Below, one piece after another: positions 23,322 through 34,313 of a stretch of DNA of 64,000 bases. The position numbers were made by a program, and so were the translations under genes. Each line of letters begins with the position of its first letter. Position 1 is the first letter of the stretch. This DNA is from Hordeum vulgare subsp. vulgare (Eukaryota; Streptophyta; Magnoliopsida; Poales; Poaceae): the NCBI RefSeq assembly GCF_904849725.1, contig NC_058524.1, forward strand, positions 552,919,763 through 552,983,762, read 5' to 3'. The notes beneath the pieces were generated by a model. That model was not told the DNA's origin. It made no database searches and saw only the letters and a list, made by a program, of their open reading frames with translations.

Positions 23322-26300
23322 TGTAACATCCCAATTTTCCTAATTGGGAATCTTTTACATTGTAGCTAAGCATCTATGCATATCGTTTTAAATAAAGTTT
23401 GCATTTGAATTCTTTCGACTTTTGCTTTTGCATTTCTATCTTTCTTCACATGAGAAATGCCGGGAAATAATATCTTGCACGCAAGAGAGAGAGCGGAGGA
23501 AAATGACCCTCCAAAATGTGAGGCATCTCTCAAATATTTGGAGCCAAGAAAGCCAAAGTTTTATCGTGAAAATAATTGCCAAAAAGAAATAAAGCATTTA
23601 GGGGATTTTTCTGAAAAACATTTTTTTTTAAGTTTTTATTTTTGCCTTGGAAAAATGTTAATCGAGTAGAGGATATTTTTCTGATTTTTTCGGTATATAA
23701 TACCCCTATTTTAGGATTTTATTTACCTGCCTTTTTATTTGTTTTACTTCCTATTTTAGAAAAATAGGAAAGTTAGTTTTTTTTTAGAAACCGCACCGGC
23801 GCGAGATAGGGTGTGTGGGCCGAATCCCACTCGCCGGATCCGAATCCTTTCAGGATCGGGTGGCCGATCCCCTGCGCCCCTCTCTCCTATCGCTGACCCG
23901 TGGGCCCCAGCGCCGACCCGATCTTCCCCGAGCTCCTTCCTTCCCTCGAGCCGAGCTCCTTCCTTCCCTCGCCGGACCGCCAGCGGATCCTCCTCGATCT
24001 CCCTGGCCCTTCCCTCCCGAGCACTCATCTCCCCCTATAAAAGCTCCCCTACCCCTCCTCGACCCGTTCCACCCCTGAGACACCCTCGTCGTGCCGTGAG
24101 CTCGCCGCCAGACCTCGCCGAAGTTCGCCACAGCCACCGCACCATTGCCACGACCCCACTCCTCCCCGACATCCCCGACCTCTCCTCGCGCCACCAGCGT
24201 GCCCGCCGCCCTCGTCTGCATCGACTGGAGCTTCCGCCGCCACCGGAGACCCCCTGGAGCGCCACCCACGTCCACACCCGAGCCGCCGCCGCCGTCAAGC
24301 CCTCGCCGGTGAGCACCCACCCTCCTCCAATGTTAGATCAAGAACCAACGCTGTAGATTAGAAACGAGGTACCCCTTCGGTTTTTAAATAAAAAACCCGA
24401 ACGGTTTTCTGCCCCACTTATTTTTGGCCGTAGATTTTCTTATGTTTCGGCCGTTTGTTAAGTTTCCTGCAGCACTCACACCCCTTAACCAATCAGGGAC
24501 TGCCACGTATCGGTTAGAATCTGTTTTCCTTTTTCTGTTTAATTCCAAAACAGAAAAGTTTCAATTTTCTTTTGAGCATAGCTTTTGATCTCGAATTCCA
24601 ATGGAGTTGAAACTTGTTCCAGTAGATCATAATTTTTCTGTAGTTTCTAAAAACAGATAATTTTTGTATGTTGGAAATTTTAAAATTTGAATTAGATCAG
24701 ATTTAGTTTAAACCTTGTTTTTCTTATTCCAGGAGTTTAAAAAATGATTTTGATTTGATTCTTTTTGCTACTGCTTCCTAGTGATTATATCTTACTGTGG
24801 TATAAGTTTCAAAAAAAATTTGAATATTTTTACTTGGGTTTTTAACAGAAACAAGTTTCTGCCTTAGTGACGTAGAGTGAATTCTTTCACTTAGGCCATA
24901 GCAACTTTTTACTTGTGATGTTATTTGTACTTGTTGTTTGATTGTAGTGCTTATGGTGTGTATTTGTTTGTATCGGTAGATCACCCGGAGTGCGAAGCTT
25001 GTTACTTAGAAGCGCTCGATCAAGACAACTATCATCAAGGCAAGTCATTTTGATCATACTATTTCCTATGTTTTTTGATGCATGGTAGTTTCACCTTTCT
25101 TTGCCCAATTGCATGCTGCTTAGGTACTTGGAAATTGTAGTATAGGTTGTAGTATCATGTGGTAGGCACACAACAACCGTGATACTTGGCCCCGGGACGA
25201 CAAATTTCATATTGCTATGCTTGAGTAGACGGGATTTCGGTTGAGTGCATAACACGAGTGATGCGAGGTTGATTAAATAACCAAGACCGATTAAGACAAG
25301 ATTTTCAAGACTTCGGATGCAATGCAACTCTGGGTGAAGGACGGTTGATCGGCTCCCTGGAGAAACCAGTGGATGACCCGGGATGCTGGAGACGGCCATG
25401 AAATCTTGCGGAAAGCTTCACCCAGGCTCGAAGAGACGGATGGAGGCTTCAAGACCCAAGGCTTACCTGCACAGCCACAAGTCATTATGGGCTCTGGCTT
25501 GGTTGGACAACGCGGCGACTCTGGACAGGCGGTGCTAGCAGATGTAGAAGAACGGTAGGAATGGATGGGCACCGACAGGGATTCAGAGGGACCCGTTGAA
25601 AGACCATGTTTTGATCATCCGGTCTTCAAACACCTTGAAGTGCGAGGACATACACGGAGGCGATCAAATCTTGTGGGGAACGTGTACAAAACTCTACAGA
25701 GTGCCCAACCTAATCGATTAGCCGTGTCCACGGTCATGGACAACTTGAGCCGAAGGCATTGAAATTCCCCTGAACTCTCGACACAACTTAATCATGATGT
25801 GGGTATTAACAACAACGCGGATACGAGAATTGGTTGGCGGAACCATCTCGTTAACAACAAACAATGTAGTAATATTTTGCTTTCAGCCCCTCTTGTTGTA
25901 GGATAAAATTGGCTTTATGCAAAACTTATAGCCCCACCTGCCAAATATGCATGTAGAGATAGTTCATTATTATTTTTACCCCTCTCTTTGATGACTTGCC
26001 GGCATATTCCATATGCTGACCTACACGGCTGCAACGTATCATATTGCAGAGTACTTTTCTGACCAGGAGTGAGGCTACGATCTACGCTCAGCGACATGCC
26101 CTGGAGTCGGATGGACTCGTCTACCTGATGCTTCCGCTAGTCTTCGTTAGATATCTCATGAGATGGCCTTCAGCCACCTTATTGTAATCCATTCTTGTAA
26201 TAAAGTACTCGTTATGAGATTTCAATTAATAAAACTGTGTGATTGAACTCTTGAATATATACATTAATGTACTGAGTGTGTACCAGCATGATCTTGGGAT

Positions 26301-26348
26301 GATACGGAAACACCAGAGGCTTGACTCATCTTGAGTCGGGTCGCTACA
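23322..26348 (+). repeat. Chromovirus 3' LTR
   Basis: A 3,027-bp direct repeat of 14838-17876 with TATA box at 24036-24043 and end TCGCTACA followed by the CCGGT duplication. It is slightly shorter than the 5' copy, mainly through a small deletion near 24310. ORFs in its GC-rich part (for example 23811-24356) are not genes. Confidence 0.95.
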
Positions 26349-26353
26349 CCGGT

Positions 26354-26486
26354 GCGAGAGATTGACACGTTGACGGGAGACTATTCTTTGACTTGATCCT
26401 CCCCGACAACGGCACCAGAAATTGGCACGTTGACGGGAGACTATTCTTGACTTGATCCTCCCCGGCAACGGCACCAGAAATCCTTT
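26354..26486 (-). promoter_or_regulatory. Y leader with tandemly duplicated primer-binding site
   Basis: Two adjacent copies of a 59-60 bp unit (26361-26420 and 26421-26479) each include a primer site. On the minus strand the LTR-proximal copy (26460-26476) reads TGGTGCCGTTGCCGGGG and the distal copy (26401-26417) reads TGGTGCCGTTGTCGGGG; both resemble the tRNA-Asp site TGGCGCCGTTGCCGGGG. A third, weaker match CGCACCGGGG follows where the chromovirus inserted. Confidence 0.85.
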
Positions 26487-27995
26487 TGCTGCCTCTTGAG
26501 CTTGCGTTGGTTTTTCCCTTGAAGAGGAAAGGGTGATGCAACACAGGAGCAGTAAGTATTTCCCTTAGTTTGAGAACCAAGGTATCAATCCAGTAGGTGA
26601 ATCAAGCCAAATGTCGAGAGTACCTGCGCAAAGACAAATGATCTTACACTCAACGATATAAAGGGGTTGTCAATCCCTTCAAGATTGATTGCAAAGTGAG
26701 ATCTGAAGGCAGAAAGTGCAATGAAGTAAAAGTGCAAGGCTGAAAATATGATGTGAAGTAGACCCGGGGGCCATAGTGTTCACTAGAGGCTTCTCTCAAA
26801 ATAGCAAATATTACGGTGGGTGAACAAATTATTGTAGAGCAATTGATAGAACCGCGCAAAGTCATAACGATATCTAAGGCAATGATCATACATATAGGCA
26901 TCACGTCCGAGACAAGTAGACCGATACTTTCTGCATCTAATACTATTACTCCACTCATCGACCGCTATCCAGCATGCATCTAGTGTATTGAGTTCATGAC
27001 GAACACAGTAACGCCTTAAGCAAGATGACATGATGTAGAGGGATAAACTCAAACCAATGATGTAAACCCCATCTTTTTACCCTTGATGGCAACAACACGA
27101 TGCGTGCCTCGCTACCCCTTCTGTCACTGGGTGAGGTCACCGCACGGTATGAAACCAAAACCAAGCACTTCTCCCATTGCAAGAATCATAGATCAAGTTG
27201 GCCAAACAAAACCCAAAACTCGAACAGAATTACAAGGATATGAAATCATCCATATAAGAGATCAGAAGAAACTCAAATAAGATTCATAGATAATCTGATC
27301 ATAAATCCACAATTCATCGGATCTTGACAAACACACCGCAAAAGAAGATTACATCGGATAGATCTCCATGAAGATCATGGAGAACTTTGTATTGAAGATC
27401 CAAGAGAGAGAAGAAGCCATCTAGCTACTAGCTACGGACCCAAAGGTCTATGGTGAACTACTCACGCATCATCGGAGAGGTCATGGTGTTGATAAAGAAG
27501 CCCTCTGTATCTGAATCCCCCCTCCGACAGGGCACCAGAACATGCCCCAGATGGGGTCTTGCAGAGACAGAAGCTTGCGGCGGCGGAAAAGTATTTTCGT
27601 GGATCTCTTCGGCAGTTTTGGATTTTTCAGGAAATATAGGTGCAAGAGGTAAGGCAGACGAGCCACAGGGGGCCCACAAGACTCCTAGACGCGGCCCCCC
27701 TGGCCGCGCCTAGGGGGCTTGTGGCCTCCCCTGGTGGCCTCTGCCTTGGTTCTCACGTCCCCTGTGTATCTTCTGTTCCGTAAAAAATCTTTTCAGAAGA
27801 TTTATTCTGTTTGGACACCTTTTAATATTCTCCTCTCAAAGGGGTCAAAAACACACAAAAAACAGGAACTTGCACTTGGCACTGAGTTAATAAGTTAGTC
27901 CCAAAAAAGATATAAAAGGCATACAAAACATCCAAAGTTTGATAAGATAATAGCATGGAGCCAACAAAAATTATAGATACGTTGGAGATGTATAA
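26487..27995 (-). repeat. Y 5' LTR
   Basis: A 1,509-bp LTR, the undeleted partner of 9840-11198, starting TGCTGCC on the plus strand. It contains the hairpin 27674-27724 and minus-strand TATATTT starting at 27638. Its outer end is mutated to TATAA. Confidence 0.93.
27638..27724 (-). promoter_or_regulatory. Hairpin-TATA module, Y 5' LTR
   Basis: The hairpin 27674-27724 has the same 51-nt layout as in the 3' LTR. The TATA box starts 36 bp from its base. This copy would drive Y transcription. Confidence 0.75.
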
Positions 27996-28000
27996 TTATG

Positions 28001-28441
28001 CCTCTCTCTCTTTATCGTAGACTTGAATTGGATAAGTTGACACCCACTGAAATTTCCTTGAAAATGGCCGACAAATCAACTGCTTTCCCTATCAGCATTT
28101 GCGAGGACATGCCTGTTGTGGTTGCTAACGTTACTATCTTAACGGACTTTGTTATTCTGGATATTCCCGAGGATGAGGCCATGGCGGTCATCCTTGGAAG
28201 ACCCTTTTTAGACACTTCAGGGGCTATTATTGATGGCAACAAAGGCAATGTCACTTTCCATGTTAACGGTAATGAGCACACGGTGCACTTTCCGAAGAAA
28301 CAATATCGAGTACATTGCATCAATGCTATTGAAAAAACTTCACCGATTCTTATTGGGCGCTTTGAATGCCCTATACCTACTGTCAAGATGAAGTATGATT
28401 TACTTGTTGGGGATATGCAAATCCCCATTGAGGTAACCTAG
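28001..28441 (+). pseudogene. X protease, second part
   Basis: Resumes exactly after the TTATG duplication: PLSLYRRLELDKL, then VVVANVTILTDFVILDIP and the retropepsin C-terminal motif VILGRPFL, ending IPIEVT and TAG at 28439. Joined with 9501-9839 it forms an Athila-type protease lacking its catalytic aspartate. In Z the same sequence is contiguous. Confidence 0.92.
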
Positions 28442-28659
28442 TGACTATTTGAAAATTCTCCGGTTTTATGCGATTCGAAAAAAGTTTGTCAAGGAGACTT
28501 GATCAACCTCATTGATGGATTTCTTTTGATGACCATGAGATGGATGAATCTAGGAGTCACAACCCTCTTTTCCAAACTTTTACCTTTGGTTGTTTAGAAG
28601 AAAAATGATAGATTTAGCTTTAGTTATTCCTAGTTTTCTGCTTTCTCCGTCCCTTAGAA

Positions 28660-28722
28660 AAGTGGCACCCTTAGTACACCCCGGAGTACCCCGGAGATGG
28701 TTACTGCCCTCCTTGGGAGTAG
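28660..28722 (+). pseudogene. ORF2 C-terminal remnant in X
   Basis: These 63 bases align without gaps to the last 21 codons of Z ORF2 and end PPWE plus TAG; a TAG replaces CAG within. Most differences fall in third codon positions. This shows X once carried ORF2 and lost about 1.6 kb including its upstream promoter-like segment. Confidence 0.8.
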
Positions 28723-30696
28723 ACCAACTTAGGCCAAAAGCCTAAGCTTGGGGGAGTACGTGTTTCTCACCGACTTTATATTCATGCTCACACTTTCACT
28801 TTGATAGTCGGTGTTCACACCTTGCCATTGTATCATCCATGCTAGTTTATTTCTTTTTCTCGCTTTCTTCTCGTGTGTTTGTTTAGACTGAGAAAAACAA
28901 AAAAAAATTAGTTGTAAATTTACTTTTCTGCTTGCTTAGTGGTGTTTTAAAAAGAAAACCCAAAAATATTTCCCTTTCTTCTTTTGCTTGTTGTTAGCTT
29001 TCCCGAGTAAATAGTTTTATTTTTCTTTGGGTCAAGGTAGAAGACCATGGTTAAAATGTTTAGTGGCTCTCACATGCATATCTGTTTATCCGTCAAAGAG
29101 CCATATTACTTTGTCTTCTCCTCTGTGTTTGCCTGCAGATTCCATCTTAGTCCAATGCATGAACACTCTCATTATGACTCACATCATTCGGTCGTGCAAG
29201 TGAAAGGCAATAATGACGATATATAATGAAGTGACTGAGCCTGGAAAAGTTGATATGAACTTGATCTATTTTGTTTTTGTAAATATGACTAGCTCATCCT
29301 TCTTAATTCAGCTTTGTTATGAGAGAAACATGTTTGCAATGACAACCTAGAGATTATAGTTTCTGATGCCATGCTTAATTAGCTAGGAGCTTATAATGGT
29401 TTGTCTTGGATGCCAACATGAATTTCAATATGATTATGATGTAGTATGATAGGATGGTATCCTCCTTTGAATGATTCAAGTGGCTTGACTTGGCACATGT
29501 TCACGCATGTAGTTGAAACATAATCAACATAGCCTCTATGATATTCGTGTTCATGGTGATTTATATCATACTCATGCTTGCACTCAATGTTGGTTAATTT
29601 CGATGCATATTGATGACTGTTGTCGCTCTCTAGTTGGTCGCTTCCTAGTCTTTTGCTAGCCTTCACTTGTACTAAGCAGGAATACTACTTGTGCATCCAC
29701 TTCCATAAACCAAAAGTTGTTCCATATGAGTCCACCATACCTACCTATACACGGTATCTACCTGCCATTCCAAGTAAATTTGCATGTGCCACTCTCTAAA
29801 TCAAGCAATGATCTGTTTTGTATGCCCGAACCGCTCATGTGGTGACAAGGGGCGATCAGTATCTTCCATGCTAGGCGTGTTATCCACGATATCTGTTTAT
29901 TCACTATCACTGACGAGAAAGTGGCGGGTAATTGGAATGCCCAGTTCCATGCTCAAATCAAAAAGATAATTGCAAACAAAACTCCCTCGGGATTGTTGTT
30001 GGTATGGACGGCACCCGAGTATTCGGGTAGCCGTGGAGTGTGATTGATCGATGGTGGGGGAGTCAAAACTATACTTTTCTGTTTGGGAACCGCCTATAGC
30101 ATGTGTAGCATGGAAGATGGTGAAAACTCTTGGTCATCACGTTGACAATGAAAGCATGCCACCCAAAATTATTTATCTCTGTTTTAAAAGCTTGAGCTCG
30201 AGCACCTCTGCAAATCAATGCTACCCTCTGCGAAGGGCCTATCTATTTACTTTCAGTTGAGTCATCCTCTTCTTATAAAAGGCACCAATTAGAGAGCACC
30301 TATGTCATTTTCATGCTTTGCTATTAATTGGTATTGAGTAGGACTGTGACTGGATCTTCTTTGCCATGAATTACAATGTTCAATCAGCCCTTGGTCTTTG
30401 AAGGTGCTCTGCATTTATGTTTTGCAATCTCAGAAAGAGCTAGCAAGATACCATCTGTTCATATTGCTTCATGATTGTTTTGATTGAAGTGTTGACGTTT
30501 GAAACTTATTATTATTGCTCGCTAGTTGATTATGCCATTGATATGAGTACATCTTGAGACCTAAATGTCATTGCTTATGTGGTTAGCTTATGAGTTAGAC
30601 ATAATTACAACAACAAGATCAAACACAGTTCGTAAAAGTTTTTCTTTTGTCTCTTTCTGTTTGTCAACTGAATTGCTTGAGGACAAGCAAGGCTTT
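28723..30696 (+). other. X 3' untranslated region
   Basis: Two kilobases without a supported gene, homologous to 59089-61009 of Z. It contains an internal AAGCTTGGGGGAG motif (28744-28756) identical to the terminal polypurine tract. Small ORFs (29391-29666, 29784-29969) are not conserved as frames. Confidence 0.75.
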
Positions 30697-30710
30697 AAGC
30701 TTGGGGGAGT
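30697..30710 (+). promoter_or_regulatory. X polypurine tract
   Basis: AAGCTTGGGGGAGT directly before the LTR start TGATACG at 30711. Confidence 0.85.
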
Positions 30711-32062
30711 TGATACGTCTCCATCGTATCTACTTTTCCAAACTCTTTTGCCCTTGTTTTGGTCTCTAATTTGTATGATTTGAATGGAACTAACCCGGAC
30801 TGACGCTATTTTCAGCTGAATTGCCATGGTGTTGTTTTTGCGTAGAAATAAAAGTTCTCGGAATGACCTGGAAATCTACAAGGATTTTTTGTGGAATATA
30901 TAAAAAAATACTGGCACAAGAATCAACTAGAGGGACGGAGCCAGGATCACACAAGCCCACCAGACCCGCCCCCCTTGGTCGGGCCTGGCAAGCTTGTGAG
31001 CCCCTCGGGGCTCCGCCGCCTCCAATTCCAGCTCTATATATTCTCCTTCGACCGGAAAAAAATCAAGGAGAAGAGTTCATCGCGTTTTATGATACGGAGG
31101 CGCCGCCAGCACCTGTTCTTCCTTTGGAGGGGAGTCTGGAGTCCGTTCCGGGCTCCGGAGAGGGGAGATCGTCGCCATCATCATCATCAACCTTCCTCCA
31201 TCGCCAATTCCATGATGCTCTTCATCGTTCGTGAGTAATCACATCGTAGGCTTGCTGGACGGTGATGGGTTGGATGAGATCTATCATGTAATCGAGTTAG
31301 TTTAGATGGGGATTGATCCCTAGTATCCACTATGTTCTGAGCTTGATGTTGCTACTACTTTGCTATGCTTAATGCTTGTCACTAGGGCCCGAGTGCCATG
31401 ATTTCATATCTGAACCTACTATGTGTTATGACCCTGCAACCCCGGTGTGACAATAGCCGGAACCACTCCCGGAGATGACCATAGTATGAGGAGTTCATGT
31501 ATTAACTATGTGCTAATGCTTTGTTCCAGTTCTCTATTAAAAGGAGAACCTTAATATCCCGTAGTTTCCATTAGGGCCCCGCTGCCACGGGAGGGATGGA
31601 CAATAGATGTCATGCAAGTTCTTTTCGTAAGCACGTATGACTATATACGGAATGCATGCCTACATTACATTGACGAACTGGAGCTAGTTACATATCTCCC
31701 CATGTTATAACTGTTGCAGATGAATGTCATCCGGCATAATTATCCATCACCGATCCAATGCCTACGAGTTTTTCCTACTGGTCCTCTCTATGTTACTTTG
31801 TCGCTACTGCTGTCACTGCTGCTACTGTTACCGCCACTGTTGTCACTGCTGCTACTGTTACCGTTGCTACCGTTGCTATCACACTACTTTGCTTCTGAAA
31901 CTTTGCTGCAGATACTAAGTCTTTCAGGTGCGGTTGAACTAACAACTCAACTGCTAATACTCGAGAATACTCTTTGGCTTCCCCTTGTGTCGAATCAACA
32001 AATTTGGGTTGAATACTCTACCCTCGAAAATTGTTGCGATCCCCTATACTTGTTGGTTATCA
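30711..32062 (+). repeat. X 3' LTR
   Basis: A 1,352-bp LTR from TGATACGTCTCCATCG to TTGGTTATCA. It carries the hairpin-TATA module (30949-31042) and a 30-bp tandem duplication near 31811-31870 in CTG/TAC-rich DNA. It abuts the Tat element at 32063; the TSD would be TCTAC but its partner is off the window. Confidence 0.92.
30949..31042 (+). promoter_or_regulatory. Hairpin-TATA module, X 3' LTR
   Basis: The hairpin 30949-30999 (outer arms ACACAAGC and GCTTGTGA, inner arms CCAGACCC and GGGCCTGG) is followed after 36 bp by TATATATT at 31035-31042. Confidence 0.72.
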
Positions 32063-32234
32063 TCTACCTCCATGACGTTGGCCAATGCGATTCGAGGCCT
32101 GGCGGAGCCGGATTTGTTGTTGTAGCCGTCGAAGTAGTTGTAGCCGGCGAAGCGGTTCTAGCCGGTGCCATAATTGCAGTCGGCACAGCCAGTGCAGCCG
32201 ACACATGAGCTGTAGCCGCCGTAGCTGGTGTAGC

Positions 32235-33245
32235 CTACGGTGCTTGCACTGAGGAATCAGCCGGCGCGAAAATTGATGCCGACTCTAGAGACGGCCTGAT
32301 AGACAGCTTGTGCAGCTGCTCGAGGGAGACGCCGGTTGGGATGGCCTGTCTCGTGGAGGCAATCTTGGCCAATGTATCGGCCGCCTCGTTGTCTGCCCTG
32401 GGGACGTGGTGAAACTCGCAACCCTCAAAAGGGCCGCTGAGATGTTGGATGAGGAAGCGGTAGCTTGCCATGTTGGCGTCCCTGGCGTCCCATTCACCAG
32501 AAACTTGCTGCACGATGAGGTCCGAGTCGCTGAAGTAGAGGAGCCGCCGGATGGCAATCTCCTTGGCGAGCCGGAGGCCGTGAGCGAATGCTTCGTACTT
32601 GGCGACGTTGTTGGAAGCGGCGAAGTGGACCTGGAGAGTGTACTTGAGCTGGTCTCCTTTTGGAGACGTCAAGACAATGCCGGCTCCCGGACCAGTTCGC
32701 ATCTTCGAGCCGTCAAAGTGCATCCGCCAATGAGTGGAATCTCGAGGTGGTGGCTCAAACTGGGTTTCAGCCCAGCCGACTAGGAAGTCGGCCACCACCT
32801 GAGACCTTATGGCAGTACGAGGCTCGTAGCGGATGTCATGGTCCGCCTTGGAGATCGACCATTTGGCGATCCTGCTAGTCGCGTCACGGTTGCCCATGAT
32901 TTCTGAAAGTGGAGCAGTGCTCACCATAGTCATGGCATGCTCTCGGAAGTATTGCTTCAACTTCTTTGCGGCAAGGTAAACACCATAACACATTTTTTGG
33001 TAGTGGGTGTAGTTTTGCTTGGAGGCGGACAAGACCTTGCTGAGGTAGTAGATAGGGTGTTGCAGTAGCAGTACCTTGCCCTCCTCCTTGCGTTCAACTA
33101 CCAGCACTACACTAACCACGCGAGTAGTCGCTGCAATGTATATGAGTATGGGTTCCCTTTCAGTCGGCAGTGCCAGGATTGGCAGGCTCGAGATGATCCG
33201 CTTGAGGTCGCGAAAGGCTTAGTCTGCTTGGTCATTCCACTTGAA
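32235..33245 (-). pseudogene. Tat RNase H plus second, archaeal-type RNase H
   Basis: A 294-codon frame (33119-32235) and the decayed stretch before it continue the RT frame. First comes the Gypsy RNase H C-terminal part (PIYYLSKVLSASKQNYTHYQ), then a second RNase H with its likely catalytic residues in MHFDGSKM, AKYEAFAHGL, YFSDSDLIVQQ and RADNEAADTLA. Stop codons at 33246 and about 33219 separate it from RT. Beyond 32235 only an alanine/glycine-rich linker (to 32063) is seen. Confidence 0.9.
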
Positions 33246-34037
33246 CTACATCGTCTTCTTCATGAGCTGATAGAGTGGAAGGGCCTTCTCGCCGAGCCGG
33301 CTGACGAACCGACTAAGGGACGCCAGGCAGCCGGCGAACTTCTGGACGTCTAGGATTCGAGCCGGCTTCACCATCCGCTCGATGGTGCCGATCTTCTCGG
33401 GGTTCGCTTTGATGCCACGAGCGGACACAAAGAACCCCAAGAGCTTGCCGCCTGGAACCCCAAAGATGCACTTCTCTGTATTGAGCCGGATCTTGTACTC
33501 GCGCAGGTTGGCGAACGTCTCCCGCAAGTCGTCAAGAAGGCTGAAGTGCTGCTTGGTCTTGATGATGATGTCATCCACATAGACGTGGATGTTTCTGTCA
33601 ATCTGTGGCAGTAAGCACTGCTGCATGCAGCGTTGGAATGTTGCACCAGCATTCTTCAGACCAAACGTCATGGTGGTGTAGCAGTAGGCCCCGAAGGGCA
33701 TGATGAAGGAGGTCTTCAGGCGATCAGCTGGATCCAACTTGATCTGATGGTAGCCTGAATAAGCATCTACAAACGACAGCATTTCGCAGCCGGTAGTGGA
33801 GTCGATCACTTGATCTATCCGAGGCAACGCGAAAGGATCTTTCGGGCATGCCTTATTCAGGCTTGTGTAGTCAATACACATTCGCCAGGTGTTGTTTTTC
33901 TTCAGCACCACGACTGGATTGGCTAACCAGTCCGGGTGGAAAACCTCCATGATGAAGCCGGTTGCAAGGAGCCGGATAATCTCTTCTCCAATTGTGTGTC
34001 GCTTCCCCTCAGTGAAGTGGCACAAAGGTTGTTTCAC
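33246..34037 (-). pseudogene. Tat reverse transcriptase
   Basis: An open frame of 263 codons includes WRMCIDYTSLNKACPKDPF, LSFVDAYSGYHQIKLD, MTFGLKNAGATFQRCM and the catalytic YVDDIIIKTK. Upstream, the same frame is readable back to the protease through several stops, including one in place of arginine in V-stop-PDAKP near 34047. Confidence 0.94.
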
Positions 34038-34313
34038 CGGCTTTGCATCCGGTCACACGTGAAGTTTGTGCTCGGCATACTTCCTCAGAACACCCGACAT
34101 GTCTTTGGGGGACCATGCAAAGATGTCCCGATTCTCACGGAGGAAGTCGACGAGCTCGCCTTCCTATTTGGGGCTGAGGCCAGCCCCGATGGTGACGCAC
34201 TGCTTGGGGTTTGCAGGTTCGAGTGGCACCTAGTTGGTTTCTCCAGCGAGCTTGAAGGAGCCTTCGTTGGCCGACTGGGATGGAGGAGAAGGGATCGCCG
34301 ACTTCTGGGTAGC

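Larger units (their letters stand above)
14838..26348 (+). mobile_element. Chromovirus (Gypsy, Tekay/Del-like) with 3-kb LTRs
   Basis: Complete 11.5-kb element with LTRs 14838-17876 and 23322-26348, TSD CCGGT (14833-14837, 26349-26353), initiator tRNA-Met primer site and a GTGGG-rich polypurine tract. It encodes an accessory leader ORF, gag with zinc knuckle, protease, RT, RNase H, integrase and a C-terminal chromodomain. It is inserted in the 5' leader of Y. Multiple nonsense codons and shifts make it non-coding. In the first 225 bases the LTRs differ at about 7 sites (hand count). Confidence 0.95.
9840..27995 (-). mobile_element. Gypsy element Y (family Y), non-autonomous, inserted in X
   Basis: Minus-strand element bounded by LTRs 9840-11198 (3') and 26487-27995 (5') with TSD TTATG (9835-9839, 27996-28000). 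Without the nested chromovirus it is about 6.6 kb. It has a tRNA-Asp type primer site, an AAGCTTGGGGATGCT polypurine tract and only an acidic unknown frame; no gag, RT or integrase is seen. The right terminus is mutated (TATAA instead of TATCA). By hand count the two LTRs differ at about 14 of the first 190 bases. Confidence 0.9.
7613..32062 (+). mobile_element. Gypsy element X (family X), non-autonomous, heavily interrupted
   Basis: Plus-strand Gypsy whose 5' LTR and gag start were displaced off the window by A1. Its own parts are gag (7613-9839), the rest of protease (28001-28441), an ORF2 remnant (28660-28722), a long 3' untranslated part, polypurine tract and 3' LTR (30711-32062). Element Y (9840-27995) is inserted in the protease, with TTATG duplicated at 9835-9839 and 27996-28000. 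No RT, RNase H or integrase is present between protease and polypurine tract. X itself interrupts the Tat element, whose RNase H stops just right of 32062. Confidence 0.9.

Noticed and set aside
23811..24356. Long proline/arginine-rich ORF (181 codons), with counterparts at 15610-15892
   Set aside because: It lies in the GC-rich U5 of the chromovirus LTR; the 5' LTR copy breaks the frame, and ORFs occur on both strands as expected for GC-rich DNA.
30821..31238. ORFs of 115-137 codons over the X 3' LTR promoter
   Set aside because: They cross the hairpin and TATA of the LTR and are not maintained in other LTR copies.
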